A DNA stretch of 64,000 nucleotides from positions 5,332,001 to 5,396,000 of the forward strand of contig NZ_AP022617.1 of NCBI RefSeq assembly GCF_010731575.1, read 5' to 3'. How positions within the stretch are numbered: the stretch's first letter is position 1; each line of letters starts with the position of its first letter. The translations under genes and the position numbers were made by a program. This document shows positions 44,093 to 51,307 of this stretch, one piece after another. The notes beneath the pieces are model-generated. The model searched no databases, was not told the DNA's origin, and saw nothing but the letters and a program-made list of their open reading frames with translations. This DNA is from Mycolicibacterium monacense (GTDB lineage: Bacteria > Actinomycetota > Actinomycetes > Mycobacteriales > Mycobacteriaceae).

Positions 44093-44541
44093 CATCCGAC
44101 GAATCCCTGATCCGCGCCGCGCTCGACGCCGCGGCGCTCGCCGGTCCGAGGGACGTGCCGATCGGCGCGGTGGTGTTCGGCCCCGACGGCACCGAGTTGG
44201 CCCGCGCGGCGAATGCGCGTGAAGCACTGGGGGATCCGACGGCGCACGCGGAGGTGCTGGCGCTGCGGGCGGCCGCGGCGGTCCTCGGCGACGGGTGGCG
44301 CCTGGAGGGGACGACGCTCGCGGTGACCGTCGAACCGTGCACGATGTGCGCCGGTGCGCTGGTGCTGGCGCGGGTGGCCCGGGTGGTGTTCGGGGCGTGG
44401 GAACCCAAGACGGGCGCGGTCGGCTCGCTGTGGGATGTCGTACGCGACCGCAGGCTCAACCACCGCCCCGGCGTGCGTGGCGGTGTACTGGCCGACGAGT
44501 GCGCGAAACCGTTGGAGGCGTTCTTCGCCCGGCAGCGCTGA
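44089..44541 (+). CDS. tadA: tRNA adenosine(34) deaminase TadA
   Basis: A 150-residue zinc deaminase that converts A34 to inosine in tRNA-Arg(ACG). The zinc and proton-shuttle motif is THAEVLALR (His, Glu near residue 51), and the second zinc site is VEPCTMCAGALVLARV with cysteines near residues 84 and 87. The substrate tRNA is encoded at 26426-26498 in the same window. The GTG start is coupled to the partner gene. Guanine or cytosine deaminases are less likely given the motif spacing and the RVVFGAWEPKTGAVGS loop. Confidence 0.93.
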   Translation: MTSDESLIRAALDAAALAGPRDVPIGAVVFGPDGTELARAANAREALGDPTAHAEVLALRAAAAVLGDGWRLEGTTLAVTVEPCTMCAGALVLARVARVVFGAWEPKTGAVGSLWDVVRDRRLNHRPGVRGGVLADECAKPLEAFFARQR

Positions 44542-44581
44542 TCGGCCGCCGGCGCGATTATGGGCTGCGGGGCCGGTTCGG

Positions 44582-44587
44582 TAAGCT
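44582..44587 (+). promoter_or_regulatory. Candidate -10 element of tRNA-Ser(CGA)
   Basis: TAAGCT lies 7 nt before the mature 5' end of the tRNA. A poor TTATGG -35 candidate lies 18 bp upstream of it. Confidence 0.45.
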
Positions 44588-44594
44588 GCCACAC

Positions 44595-44682
44595 GGTGGC
44601 GTGTCCGAGCGGCCTAAGGAGCACGCCTCGAAAGCGTGTGACGGGTAACCCCCGTCCGAGGGTTCAAATCCCTCCGCCACCG
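44595..44682 (+). tRNA. serU: tRNA-Ser (anticodon CGA)
   Basis: An 88-nt tRNA with a long variable arm. The acceptor GGTGGCG pairs with CGCCACC, identical to the UGA serine tRNA. The anticodon stem CACGC/GCGTG holds loop CTCGAAA, giving anticodon CGA for UCG codons. CCA is not encoded. It follows tadA and is followed by a strong terminator. The serU symbol follows M. tuberculosis usage. Confidence 0.97.
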
Positions 44683-44684
44683 CC

Positions 44685-44730
44685 AGAACCGCCCCCCTGT
44701 CCACGCAGGTAAGGGCGGTTCTCTTTATTT
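44685..44730 (+). terminator. Rho-independent terminator after tRNA-Ser(CGA)
   Basis: AGAACCGCCC at 44685-44694 and GGGCGGTTCT at 44713-44722 form a perfect 10-bp stem around an 18-nt loop that can itself pair (CCTG/CAGG). CTTTATTT follows. This is the clearest classical terminator in the window. Confidence 0.9.
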
Positions 44731-44842
44731 CGACCGGGACACCGGCAACGCCGATAAAAGCCGATTGACGGCGGTATCATTCGACCGCACTGAGAGCATT
44801 GTTCATTTCAGTGGTGACGGCGCCGGCCAGTCGGAGATGCAG

Positions 44843-45604
44843 ATGAAAGACATTCTGATCGGCGTCGTTGTCTTCGCAATTATATTCGGCGGCGCACTGC
44901 TCGGATTGTTCCTCGGAAAAATCCTTCCCAATCAGCATGTGGGCGCCGAATCGCGCGATGCGATCAGGACCATCATGGCCATGCTCGCGACGCTGTCAGC
45001 GGTCGTGCTGGGCCTGCTCACCGGCTCCTCCATCAGCTCGCTCGCCGAGAAGGAAAGCGAATTACGCAGCGCGGGTGTGCAATTCATCATGCTCGATCGG
45101 ACCATGGCCGAATATGGTCCGGAAACCGCCAAGACCCGGGCCCTGCTCAAACAATTACTTGCGGAGAGAATTGGTCAAATATGGCCGGAGGAAGGTGGAC
45201 CGGTTTCCCTCACGGCGCTCAGCAGCGGGGCCGGTATCAACCTGGTTCAGCGGGATCTGTTCGCCCTGTCGCCGCAGACCGAACAACAGCGGTGGCTCCG
45301 CGACAATGCATTGCAGATGACCAATACGATCGCGGAATCGCGATGGACGACGATCGAACAGATCGGCAGTCGATTCCCGTGGGCCTTCTTCATGGTCGTG
45401 GTGGCCTGGCTGGCGGTCATCTTCGCCAGTTTCGGTCTCTTCGCACCACGCAATGCCAGCGTGGTGGCGGCGTTGCTGGTTGCCGCGCTCGCCCTGGCCG
45501 GCCCGATCTTCATGATGCTCGAGATGGATCAGCCCTATGGCGGGATGGTGAAGATCCCCAGCACCTCGTTGCGCGTCGCTCTGGAGCAATTGGGCGGCTC
45601 GTGA
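44843..45604 (+). CDS. Bestrophin-like (DUF4239) membrane protein
   Basis: A 253-residue protein with four helices: ILIGVVVFAIIFGGALLGLF and a second at MAMLATLSAVVLGLLTG, then after a soluble region of about 110 residues WAFFMVVVAWLAVIFASFGLF and VVAALLVAALALAGPIFMML. This matches the DUF4239 layout, and distant similarity to bestrophin anion channels has been noted. GGAG 6 nt before the ATG at 44843 sets the start over ATG 44837. Codon use is less GC-rich than neighbours, suggesting possible acquisition. The function is unknown. Confidence 0.8.
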   Translation: MKDILIGVVVFAIIFGGALLGLFLGKILPNQHVGAESRDAIRTIMAMLATLSAVVLGLLTGSSISSLAEKESELRSAGVQFIMLDRTMAEYGPETAKTRALLKQLLAERIGQIWPEEGGPVSLTALSSGAGINLVQRDLFALSPQTEQQRWLRDNALQMTNTIAESRWTTIEQIGSRFPWAFFMVVVAWLAVIFASFGLFAPRNASVVAALLVAALALAGPIFMMLEMDQPYGGMVKIPSTSLRVALEQLGGS

Positions 45605-45734
45605 CCCGGGTGCGTACTTACCCGACGGACAGTAAACCCTTCCCTCCCGCCTGGTGACTCTGGCTTGTGGGCGATTACGGAGCCACTGCCTGCACGGCAG
45701 TATTTCCTCTACCGCCCCACGAGAGGAATCCCAA

Positions 45735-46067
45735 ATGTTCAAGTCCACCTCCAGCAAACTGTCCGGCGTCAACTACGCGGCCGCACTCCTCGGCGCCTTC
45801 GCCGTCTTCGCCCTGGCCCCGGCCACCGCTGCGGCCCTCCCGCCGGGCAACACCACCGGCAACACCGGATGCCACTACACCGACAAGGACGGGTACGACA
45901 TCCCGATCGACGACGGCCAGTCCGTCGTGGTCGACGGGAAGACGGTCACCTGCAGCGGCGGGACGATCACCGTCAGCCAGGCCAACACCGGCGGTGTGCG
46001 GCCGCAACGCATCCCCAACCTCCAGGTGTTCGAAGCCCAGAAGCCGGTCCTCGCCCAAGCCCGCTGA
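45735..46067 (+). CDS. Small secreted protein of unknown function
   Basis: A 110-residue protein. The signal peptide runs to about residue 35 (AALLGAFAVFALAPATAAA). The mature part of about 75 residues contains GNTGCHYTDKDGYDIPIDDGQ and KTVTCSGGTITV, with two cysteines likely forming one disulphide, and a basic NTGGVRPQRIPN segment. There are no known domains. GAGAGGAA precedes the ATG. The spacing of 37 bp to the next gene suggests a separate transcript or loose pair. Confidence 0.75.
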   Translation: MFKSTSSKLSGVNYAAALLGAFAVFALAPATAAALPPGNTTGNTGCHYTDKDGYDIPIDDGQSVVVDGKTVTCSGGTITVSQANTGGVRPQRIPNLQVFEAQKPVLAQAR

Positions 46068-46104
46068 GCCCCGATTATCGGCGGCGAAGCGCGATACTGA
46101 CCGG

Positions 46105-46497
46105 GTGTCTGACCGCAATGTGCTCGGCGGCCCGCTGCAGGAATGCGGTACCGATCCGATGACCGGCTTCTACCGCGACGGCTGCTGTTCGACGGGCCCG
46201 GAAGACCTCGGCGCGCACACCATCTGCGCCGTCGTCACCGCCGAGTTCCTCGAGCATCAGCGCTCGATCGGCAACGACCTGTCGACGCCGCGGCCCGAAT
46301 ACCGGTTCCCCGGCCTGAATCCGGGCGACCGGTGGTGCGTCACGGCCACCAACTGGCTCCGCGCGCACCGGGACGGGTGCGGCGCGCCGGTGGTGCTCGC
46401 CGCCACCCACGAACGCACCCTCGACGTGGTGCCGATCGATGCGCTCAACCAGCACGCGGTCGACGTCCCCGACGACCCGGGCGGCCTGGCTCAGTAG
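46105..46497 (+). CDS. DUF2237-family protein
   Basis: A 130-residue protein with the DUF2237 signature: NVLGGPLQECGTDPMTGFYRDG at the start, then GCCSTGPEDLGAHTICAVVTAEFL and NPGDRWCVTATNWLRAH. It has five conserved cysteines but no signal peptide, so it is a cytoplasmic protein possibly binding metal or acting in redox. I know of no biochemical function. GTG at 46105 starts the conserved block. Its 3' end overlaps the convergent gene by 7 bp. Confidence 0.85.
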   Translation: MSDRNVLGGPLQECGTDPMTGFYRDGCCSTGPEDLGAHTICAVVTAEFLEHQRSIGNDLSTPRPEYRFPGLNPGDRWCVTATNWLRAHRDGCGAPVVLAATHERTLDVVPIDALNQHAVDVPDDPGGLAQ

Positions 46498-46856
46498 TAG
46501 AAGGCGGTGAAGTCGGGCAGCCAGCCGCCGCGCTGGCATCCCAGCGGCAACCCGTCCGGCGACTGCGCGACACCGGTGCTCCCGTCGCACGGTGCGCCCT
46601 GAGTGCGCACCCCCACCAACGGCGGTTGCGGCACCCAGGCCCGCTGCGCGTTGCACAGGTAGGTGTTGCCCGACGCGTCGAGCCCGAACAGGTAGCGGCT
46701 GCCACCGGAGACACACGACTCGCTCGGATTGATGTTGCGGTCGACGTACTGCACGCAGTCCGCGCTGTTGCAGGGGACCGCCGCGGCCGGCGAGGCGGTG
46801 ACGAGCGGCGCGGCGAGAACACCGCCGGCCAGTGCCAGAACAGCCACCAGTTTCAT
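46491..46856 (-). CDS. Small secreted cysteine-containing protein
   Basis: A 121-residue exported protein. The signal peptide is residues 1-26 (MKLVAVLALAGGVLAAPLV, ends AAA). The mature part has six cysteines (PCNSADCVQ, SESCVSGG, TYLCNAQRAW, APCDGST, LGCQRGG) suited to three disulphides and ends in FTAFYY. I do not recognise it. It follows the penicillin-binding lipoprotein gene by 18 bp on the same strand, so they may be cotranscribed. Confidence 0.75.
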   Translation of the reverse strand: MKLVAVLALAGGVLAAPLVTASPAAAVPCNSADCVQYVDRNINPSESCVSGGSRYLFGLDASGNTYLCNAQRAWVPQPPLVGVRTQGAPCDGSTGVAQSPDGLPLGCQRGGWLPDFTAFYY

Positions 46857-46874
46857 GAACTCAGCTTGCCCGAT

Positions 46875-48635
46875 TCACCCCGCCGGCCGCAGGAAGTTGC
46901 CCGAGACCGTGATCGCCGGCGCCGACGAATCGCCGCCGACCACCAGCGTCGCGAACGCGATGTCGCCGGCGATCCCGGCGAACCATCCGTGGGAGTGGGT
47001 ATTGTCGCCGAACTCGGCCGTTCCGGTCTTGCCGCCCAGGTCGGCGATGTCGGCCAATTCGGCGGCGGTGCCCTCGGTGACCGTCGCGCGCATCATCGTC
47101 CGGAGTTCTTCGACGACACCGGGAGGCAGCGTTTCGGGCGGGGTGTCGGCGGTGGTCTTCTCGCCGAGGACGAGCGCGGGGGTGATCGTCGAGCCGTGCG
47201 CGAGGCTGGCCTCGGCGACCGCGAGCCCGAACGGGCTGACCGTGACCGTGCCCTGGCCGATGCCGTTCTCCACGCGCTGGGCCGCGGTGTCGGCCGCGGG
47301 CACCCGGCCGGTCACGGTGGTCAGACCCGGGATCACGTAGTCGACGCCGATCCCGAACGCGCGCGCCGTGGTGGACAGCGCATCGGCGGGTAACCGGTCG
47401 GCCAGCGCTGCCATCGAGGTGTTGCAGGACCGGGCGAACGCGGTGGTCAGCGGCACGGTCCCGAGGTCGAATTCGTCGTCGTTGGGGATCGTGCGGTTCT
47501 CGATCGTCAGCCGTCCCGGACAGGCCACCGGCGTCTGGGGAGTCGCCAGCCCCGCCTCCAGCGCCGCGGCGGTGGTGATCGTCTTGAACGTCGACCCGGG
47601 CGGGTAGAGCCCGTTGAACGCGATGGCGCCCTGCGCGTCGGCCGCCTCGTTCTGCGCGGCCGCGAGGATGCCACCGTCCGATGGCGAGATTGCGACGAGC
47701 ATCGTGGGCCGCGGCTCGGCGGCGACGGCGGACTGGGCCAGCAGCTGCAGCCGCAGGTCCAGTGAGGTGCGGACGGGGTCGGTCGGTGCGGGCGGGGTGG
47801 CGGTCAGCCGTTGTGCGGCCGCCCCGTCGCCGTCGACCAGATACACCGACCAGCCGGCGGTCCGGGTGATGCGGTCGTGCCAGACCTTCGGCAGCTCGGC
47901 CATCGCCGGTGAGGACAGCGCCCGGTCGGCGGTCAGCAGGTCGCCCTGTTCGGCGACCGCGACGCCGGGCACGGCGCGCAGCTGGTCGGCGATCGGCGTG
48001 AAGTCGGCCTCGCGCAACCGGATCACGGTGACCACCTGGTCGTCGCCGGTGTCGAACTGCGCCTGGATGGATTCGGGTGTGATGGTCGGCTCGATCGGGG
48101 CCAGCAGTGCGGCGAGCGCGGCCGCCGACTCCCGGTGGGCGCGGTCCAGGTTGACCAGAGCGACGGTCTGCCACGTCATCAACGGTTGGCCGGTGCGGTC
48201 GAGCACCGGTGTCTGCAGCTCGCTGTCCTCGCTGTACTGGAACTTCATCCCGGGTTTCAGGTCCGGGTGCAGCAGCGCCGGTGACCACCCCAACCGCCAG
48301 GCGTCGCCGCTCTGCTCGGCGGTGCCCGTCGCCTCGTACCCGAATTCGCGACCGGGAGCCAGGGTCCACCGGTAGGCCAGCGTCTGATCGGTGTCCGCAC
48401 CGTCGACCGGCGCCGTCTCGACGCGCACACCGGCGTCGGCGCCCATCCCGTCGAACATGGCCGCGATGACCGGTTCGGCGGCGCCCGGGTCGTCGGTCTG
48501 CTGTGCGGCCGCCTTCGCATCCCGGCGGCCGAGGGCCTCGGCGAAGGCCCGGAAGGGGTCGGCCGGGCTCGGCGACGAACAGGCCGTCAGCGTGAGAACG
48601 AGTGCGCCGACGAGTGCGAGAACGAGTCGTTTCAC
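46875..48635 (-). CDS. Penicillin-binding lipoprotein (class B PBP, Rv2864c-like)
   Basis: A 586-residue lipoprotein. Lipobox LTLTAC (Cys19), an NTF2/MecA-N-like domain at about 25-130, a PBP dimerisation segment to about 280, then the transpeptidase domain with S348-TFK351, S403-CN405 and K536-TG538. All three motifs are intact, so it should cross-link peptidoglycan and bind beta-lactams. The layout matches the low-affinity PBP2x/MecA type and M. tuberculosis Rv2864c. Its position here suggests a second copy of that family. GTG at 48635 gives the lipoprotein signal; the longer frame does not. Confidence 0.9.
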   Translation of the reverse strand: MKRLVLALVGALVLTLTACSSPSPADPFRAFAEALGRRDAKAAAQQTDDPGAAEPVIAAMFDGMGADAGVRVETAPVDGADTDQTLAYRWTLAPGREFGYEATGTAEQSGDAWRLGWSPALLHPDLKPGMKFQYSEDSELQTPVLDRTGQPLMTWQTVALVNLDRAHRESAAALAALLAPIEPTITPESIQAQFDTGDDQVVTVIRLREADFTPIADQLRAVPGVAVAEQGDLLTADRALSSPAMAELPKVWHDRITRTAGWSVYLVDGDGAAAQRLTATPPAPTDPVRTSLDLRLQLLAQSAVAAEPRPTMLVAISPSDGGILAAAQNEAADAQGAIAFNGLYPPGSTFKTITTAAALEAGLATPQTPVACPGRLTIENRTIPNDDEFDLGTVPLTTAFARSCNTSMAALADRLPADALSTTARAFGIGVDYVIPGLTTVTGRVPAADTAAQRVENGIGQGTVTVSPFGLAVAEASLAHGSTITPALVLGEKTTADTPPETLPPGVVEELRTMMRATVTEGTAAELADIADLGGKTGTAEFGDNTHSHGWFAGIAGDIAFATLVVGGDSSAPAITVSGNFLRPAG

Positions 48636-48725
48636 GACCCCATCGTGGCAGTGTCCGAAAAGGGCCAGAAACGCCGACCGGTAATCGTTTCGCGTGTCGG
48701 GTTCCGAGGCGGCAGGATCGTCGCC

Positions 48726-50978
48726 GTGACGGAACACGACGACCTCGACCAGGGTCGGATGCGAATCCTCGATGCCAAACCGGTCAACCTCGACGGATTC
48801 AGTGTCACCGACCCCGCGCTGGGTCTGGTCGCGATGCACAGCCCGCACGACCCGCAGCCGTCGCTGGTCGTGCGCGACGGACGGGTCGTCGAACTCGACG
48901 GCAGGCCGGCCGCCGACTTCGACGTGATCGACGAGTTCATCGCCCGCTACGGCATCGACCTCACGGTCGCCGAGGAGGCGATGGCGCTCGACGATGCGGT
49001 GCTGGCCCGGATGGCGGTCGACGTCAACGTGCCGCGCGCGGAGGTGGTGCGTCTGATCGGCGGCACCACGCCGGCCAAGCTGGCCCGGGTCATGGCGGTG
49101 ATGACGCCGGTCGAGATGCAGATGGCGATGCACAAGATGCGGGCCAGGCGCACCCCGAGCAACCAGGCCCACGTCACCAACCAGCTCGACGATCCGCTGC
49201 TGATCGCGGCCGACGCGGCCAGTGCGGTGGCCTACGGCTTCCGCGAGGTCGAGACGACGGTGCCGGTGTTCGGCGACGCGCCGTCGAATGCGATCGCACT
49301 GCTGATCGGCAGCCAGGTCGGCGTCCCGGGCGCCATGGCGCAGTGCTCGATCGAGGAGGCGATGGAACTGCGGCTCGGGCTGCGGGGCCTGACCAGCTAC
49401 GCCGAGACGATCTCGATCTACGGCACCGAACAGGTCTTCGTCGACGGTGACGACACTCCGTTCTCCAAGGCGATCCTCACCGCCGCGTACGCCTCGCGCG
49501 GGCTCAAGATGCGGGTCACCAGCGGCGGCGGCGCCGAGGTGCTGATGGGTGCCGCCGAGAAGTGCTCGATCCTCTACCTCGAATCGCGGTGTGTGTCGCT
49601 GGCGCGGGCGCTGGGCTCGCAGGGTGTGCAGAACGGCGGCATCGACGGGGTCGGCGTGGTGGCGTCGGTGCCCGAGGGCATGAAAGAACTGCTCGCCGAG
49701 AACCTGATGGTGATGATGCGCGATCTGGAATCGTGTGCGGGCAACGACAACCTGATCTCCGAATCCGATATCCGCCGCAGCGCGCACACGCTGCCGGTGC
49801 TGCTGGCCGGCGCGGACTTCATCTTCTCCGGCTTCGGATCGATTCCGCGGTACGACAACGCTTTTGCGCTGTCGAACTTCAACGCCGACGATATGGACGA
49901 CTTTTTGGTGCTGCAGCGGGACTGGGGTGCCGACGGTGGACTGCGCACCGTGTCACGCGAGCATCTTGCGCGGGTGCGGAGGCGGGCGGCGACGGCGGTG
50001 CAGGCCGTGTACCGCGATCTGGGCCTCGCCGACTTCGACGACACCCGCATCGACGCCGTGGTGGTGGCCAACGACTCCCGCGATCTACCCGCCGGGGATC
50101 CGAAGGCCGTCGCGGAGGCGGCCACCGCGATCGAGGCCAGGCAGCTCACCGTGTTCGACGTCGTCGCGGCGCTGCACCGCACCGGGTATGCACCGGAGGC
50201 CGAGGCGATCATGCGGTTGACCCGCGAACGCCTGCGCGGTGACCAGTTGCAGACCTCGGCGATCTTCGACGACCAGTTCCAGGTGCTGTCGAAGATCACC
50301 GATCCGAACGACTACGCCGGACCCGGCAGCGGCTACACGCCGACCGAGAAACGCCGTGCCGAGATCGACGGTATCCGGCAGGCCCGCACGTCGGCCGAAC
50401 TCACCGCCGACCAGGCCGAACACCGGGGCCACGTCGTGTTCTCCGACGTCGAACCGGCCCGTCAGGGCAGCGATCCGCGCGAGGTGTGCATCGGCCTCTC
50501 CCCGGCGCTGGGACGGTCGGTGTGGCTGACACTGTGCGGTCTGACGGTCGGTGAGGTGTTGCGCCAGCTCTCCGCCGGTCTCGAGGAGGAGGGGTGTGTG
50601 CCGCGCCTGGTCCGGGTCCGGTCGACCATCGACGTGGGGCTGATCGGGTTGACCGCCGCCCGGCTGTCCGGATCCGGTATCGGAATCGGGTTGCAGGGCA
50701 AGGGAACCGCACTCATCCACCGGCGCGACCTGGCGCCGCTGGCGAACCTCGAACTGTTCAGCGTGGCCCCGCTGCTCACCGCGAAGATGTACCGCGAGCT
50801 GGGCCGCAACGCCGCCCGGCACGCCAAGGGGATGGCGCCACTGCCGATCCTGGCCGGCGGTACCGACGAATCCATCTCCGCCCGCTACCACGCCCGAGCC
50901 GTGGCGTTGGTGGCGCTGGAACGCCAGGCCTGCGAACCGGGGCAGGCACCGATCACCGTGGAGGCCAAACGAGTATGA
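48726..50978 (+). CDS. Propanediol/glycerol dehydratase, fused large and medium subunits
   Basis: A 750-residue fusion. Residues 1-555 correspond to PduC and about 570-715 to PduD. Active-site residues known from the Klebsiella enzyme are all present at a constant offset of +6: Gln147 and His149 (SNQAHVTN), Glu176 (VETTVP), Glu227 (YAETIS), Gln302 (GVQNG), Asp341 (AGNDN) and Ser368 (FIFSGF). The medium part carries LSGSGIGIGLQGKGTALIH for cobalamin contact. It dehydrates 1,2-diols or glycerol to aldehydes using adenosylcobalamin. GTG at 48726. The ATGA overlap with the small-subunit gene couples translation. Confidence 0.94.
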   Translation: MTEHDDLDQGRMRILDAKPVNLDGFSVTDPALGLVAMHSPHDPQPSLVVRDGRVVELDGRPAADFDVIDEFIARYGIDLTVAEEAMALDDAVLARMAVDVNVPRAEVVRLIGGTTPAKLARVMAVMTPVEMQMAMHKMRARRTPSNQAHVTNQLDDPLLIAADAASAVAYGFREVETTVPVFGDAPSNAIALLIGSQVGVPGAMAQCSIEEAMELRLGLRGLTSYAETISIYGTEQVFVDGDDTPFSKAILTAAYASRGLKMRVTSGGGAEVLMGAAEKCSILYLESRCVSLARALGSQGVQNGGIDGVGVVASVPEGMKELLAENLMVMMRDLESCAGNDNLISESDIRRSAHTLPVLLAGADFIFSGFGSIPRYDNAFALSNFNADDMDDFLVLQRDWGADGGLRTVSREHLARVRRRAATAVQAVYRDLGLADFDDTRIDAVVVANDSRDLPAGDPKAVAEAATAIEARQLTVFDVVAALHRTGYAPEAEAIMRLTRERLRGDQLQTSAIFDDQFQVLSKITDPNDYAGPGSGYTPTEKRRAEIDGIRQARTSAELTADQAEHRGHVVFSDVEPARQGSDPREVCIGLSPALGRSVWLTLCGLTVGEVLRQLSAGLEEEGCVPRLVRVRSTIDVGLIGLTAARLSGSGIGIGLQGKGTALIHRRDLAPLANLELFSVAPLLTAKMYRELGRNAARHAKGMAPLPILAGGTDESISARYHARAVALVALERQACEPGQAPITVEAKRV

Positions 50979-51307
50979 CCGAGAAATTCACGGTGGCGGC
51001 CGCCGTCGACGGCAAGCTGACGCTGTCGGATCTGCGGATGGACCCGGCCACGCTGGCCTACCAGGCGGTCGTCGCCGAGCAGGACGGCAATCCGCAACTG
51101 GCCGAGAACTTCCTGCGCGCAGCGGAATTGGCCGTCATCGACGACGAGGCGGTGATGAAACTCTACGAGGCGCTGCGTCCGCACCGGTCGACGGCCGCCG
51201 AACTGGAGGAGTTGCGGGTGTCGCTGGAGACCGGCGGGGCATCGCGGTGCGCCGAACTCGTCCGCCAGGCCGCCGAGGTCTACGCGAGACGAGGTCTGTT
51301 GCGGTGA
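50975..51307 (+). CDS. Propanediol/glycerol dehydratase small subunit (PduE-like)
   Basis: A 110-residue small subunit. The family signature appears in SDLRMDPATLAYQAVVAEQDGNPQLAENFLRAAEL (residues about 18-52) and LYEALRPHRSTAAEL. It lacks the long N-terminal extension of microcompartment-targeted PduE, in keeping with a free cytosolic enzyme. It overlaps both neighbours by 4 nt (ATGA before, GTGA after). Confidence 0.93.
   Translation: MTEKFTVAAAVDGKLTLSDLRMDPATLAYQAVVAEQDGNPQLAENFLRAAELAVIDDEAVMKLYEALRPHRSTAAELEELRVSLETGGASRCAELVRQAAEVYARRGLLR

Noticed and set aside
22857..44684. Identical 3' ends of tRNA-Ser(UGA) and tRNA-Ser(CGA), 21.8 kb apart, resembling att direct repeats.
   Set aside because: Both are complete functional tRNAs, the DNA between them is mostly core mycobacterial genes, and there is no integrase. 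The shared end is ordinary tRNA similarity.
45685..45701. Small hairpin ACTGCC/GGCAGT followed by ATTT upstream of the secreted protein gene.
   Set aside because: A 6-bp stem with a mixed tail is too weak to call a terminator or attenuator.
48636..48725. Possible cobalamin riboswitch upstream of the B12-dependent dehydratase.
   Set aside because: The intergenic space is only 90 bp, too short for a cobalamin riboswitch of about 200 nt, and I see no B12-box sequence.
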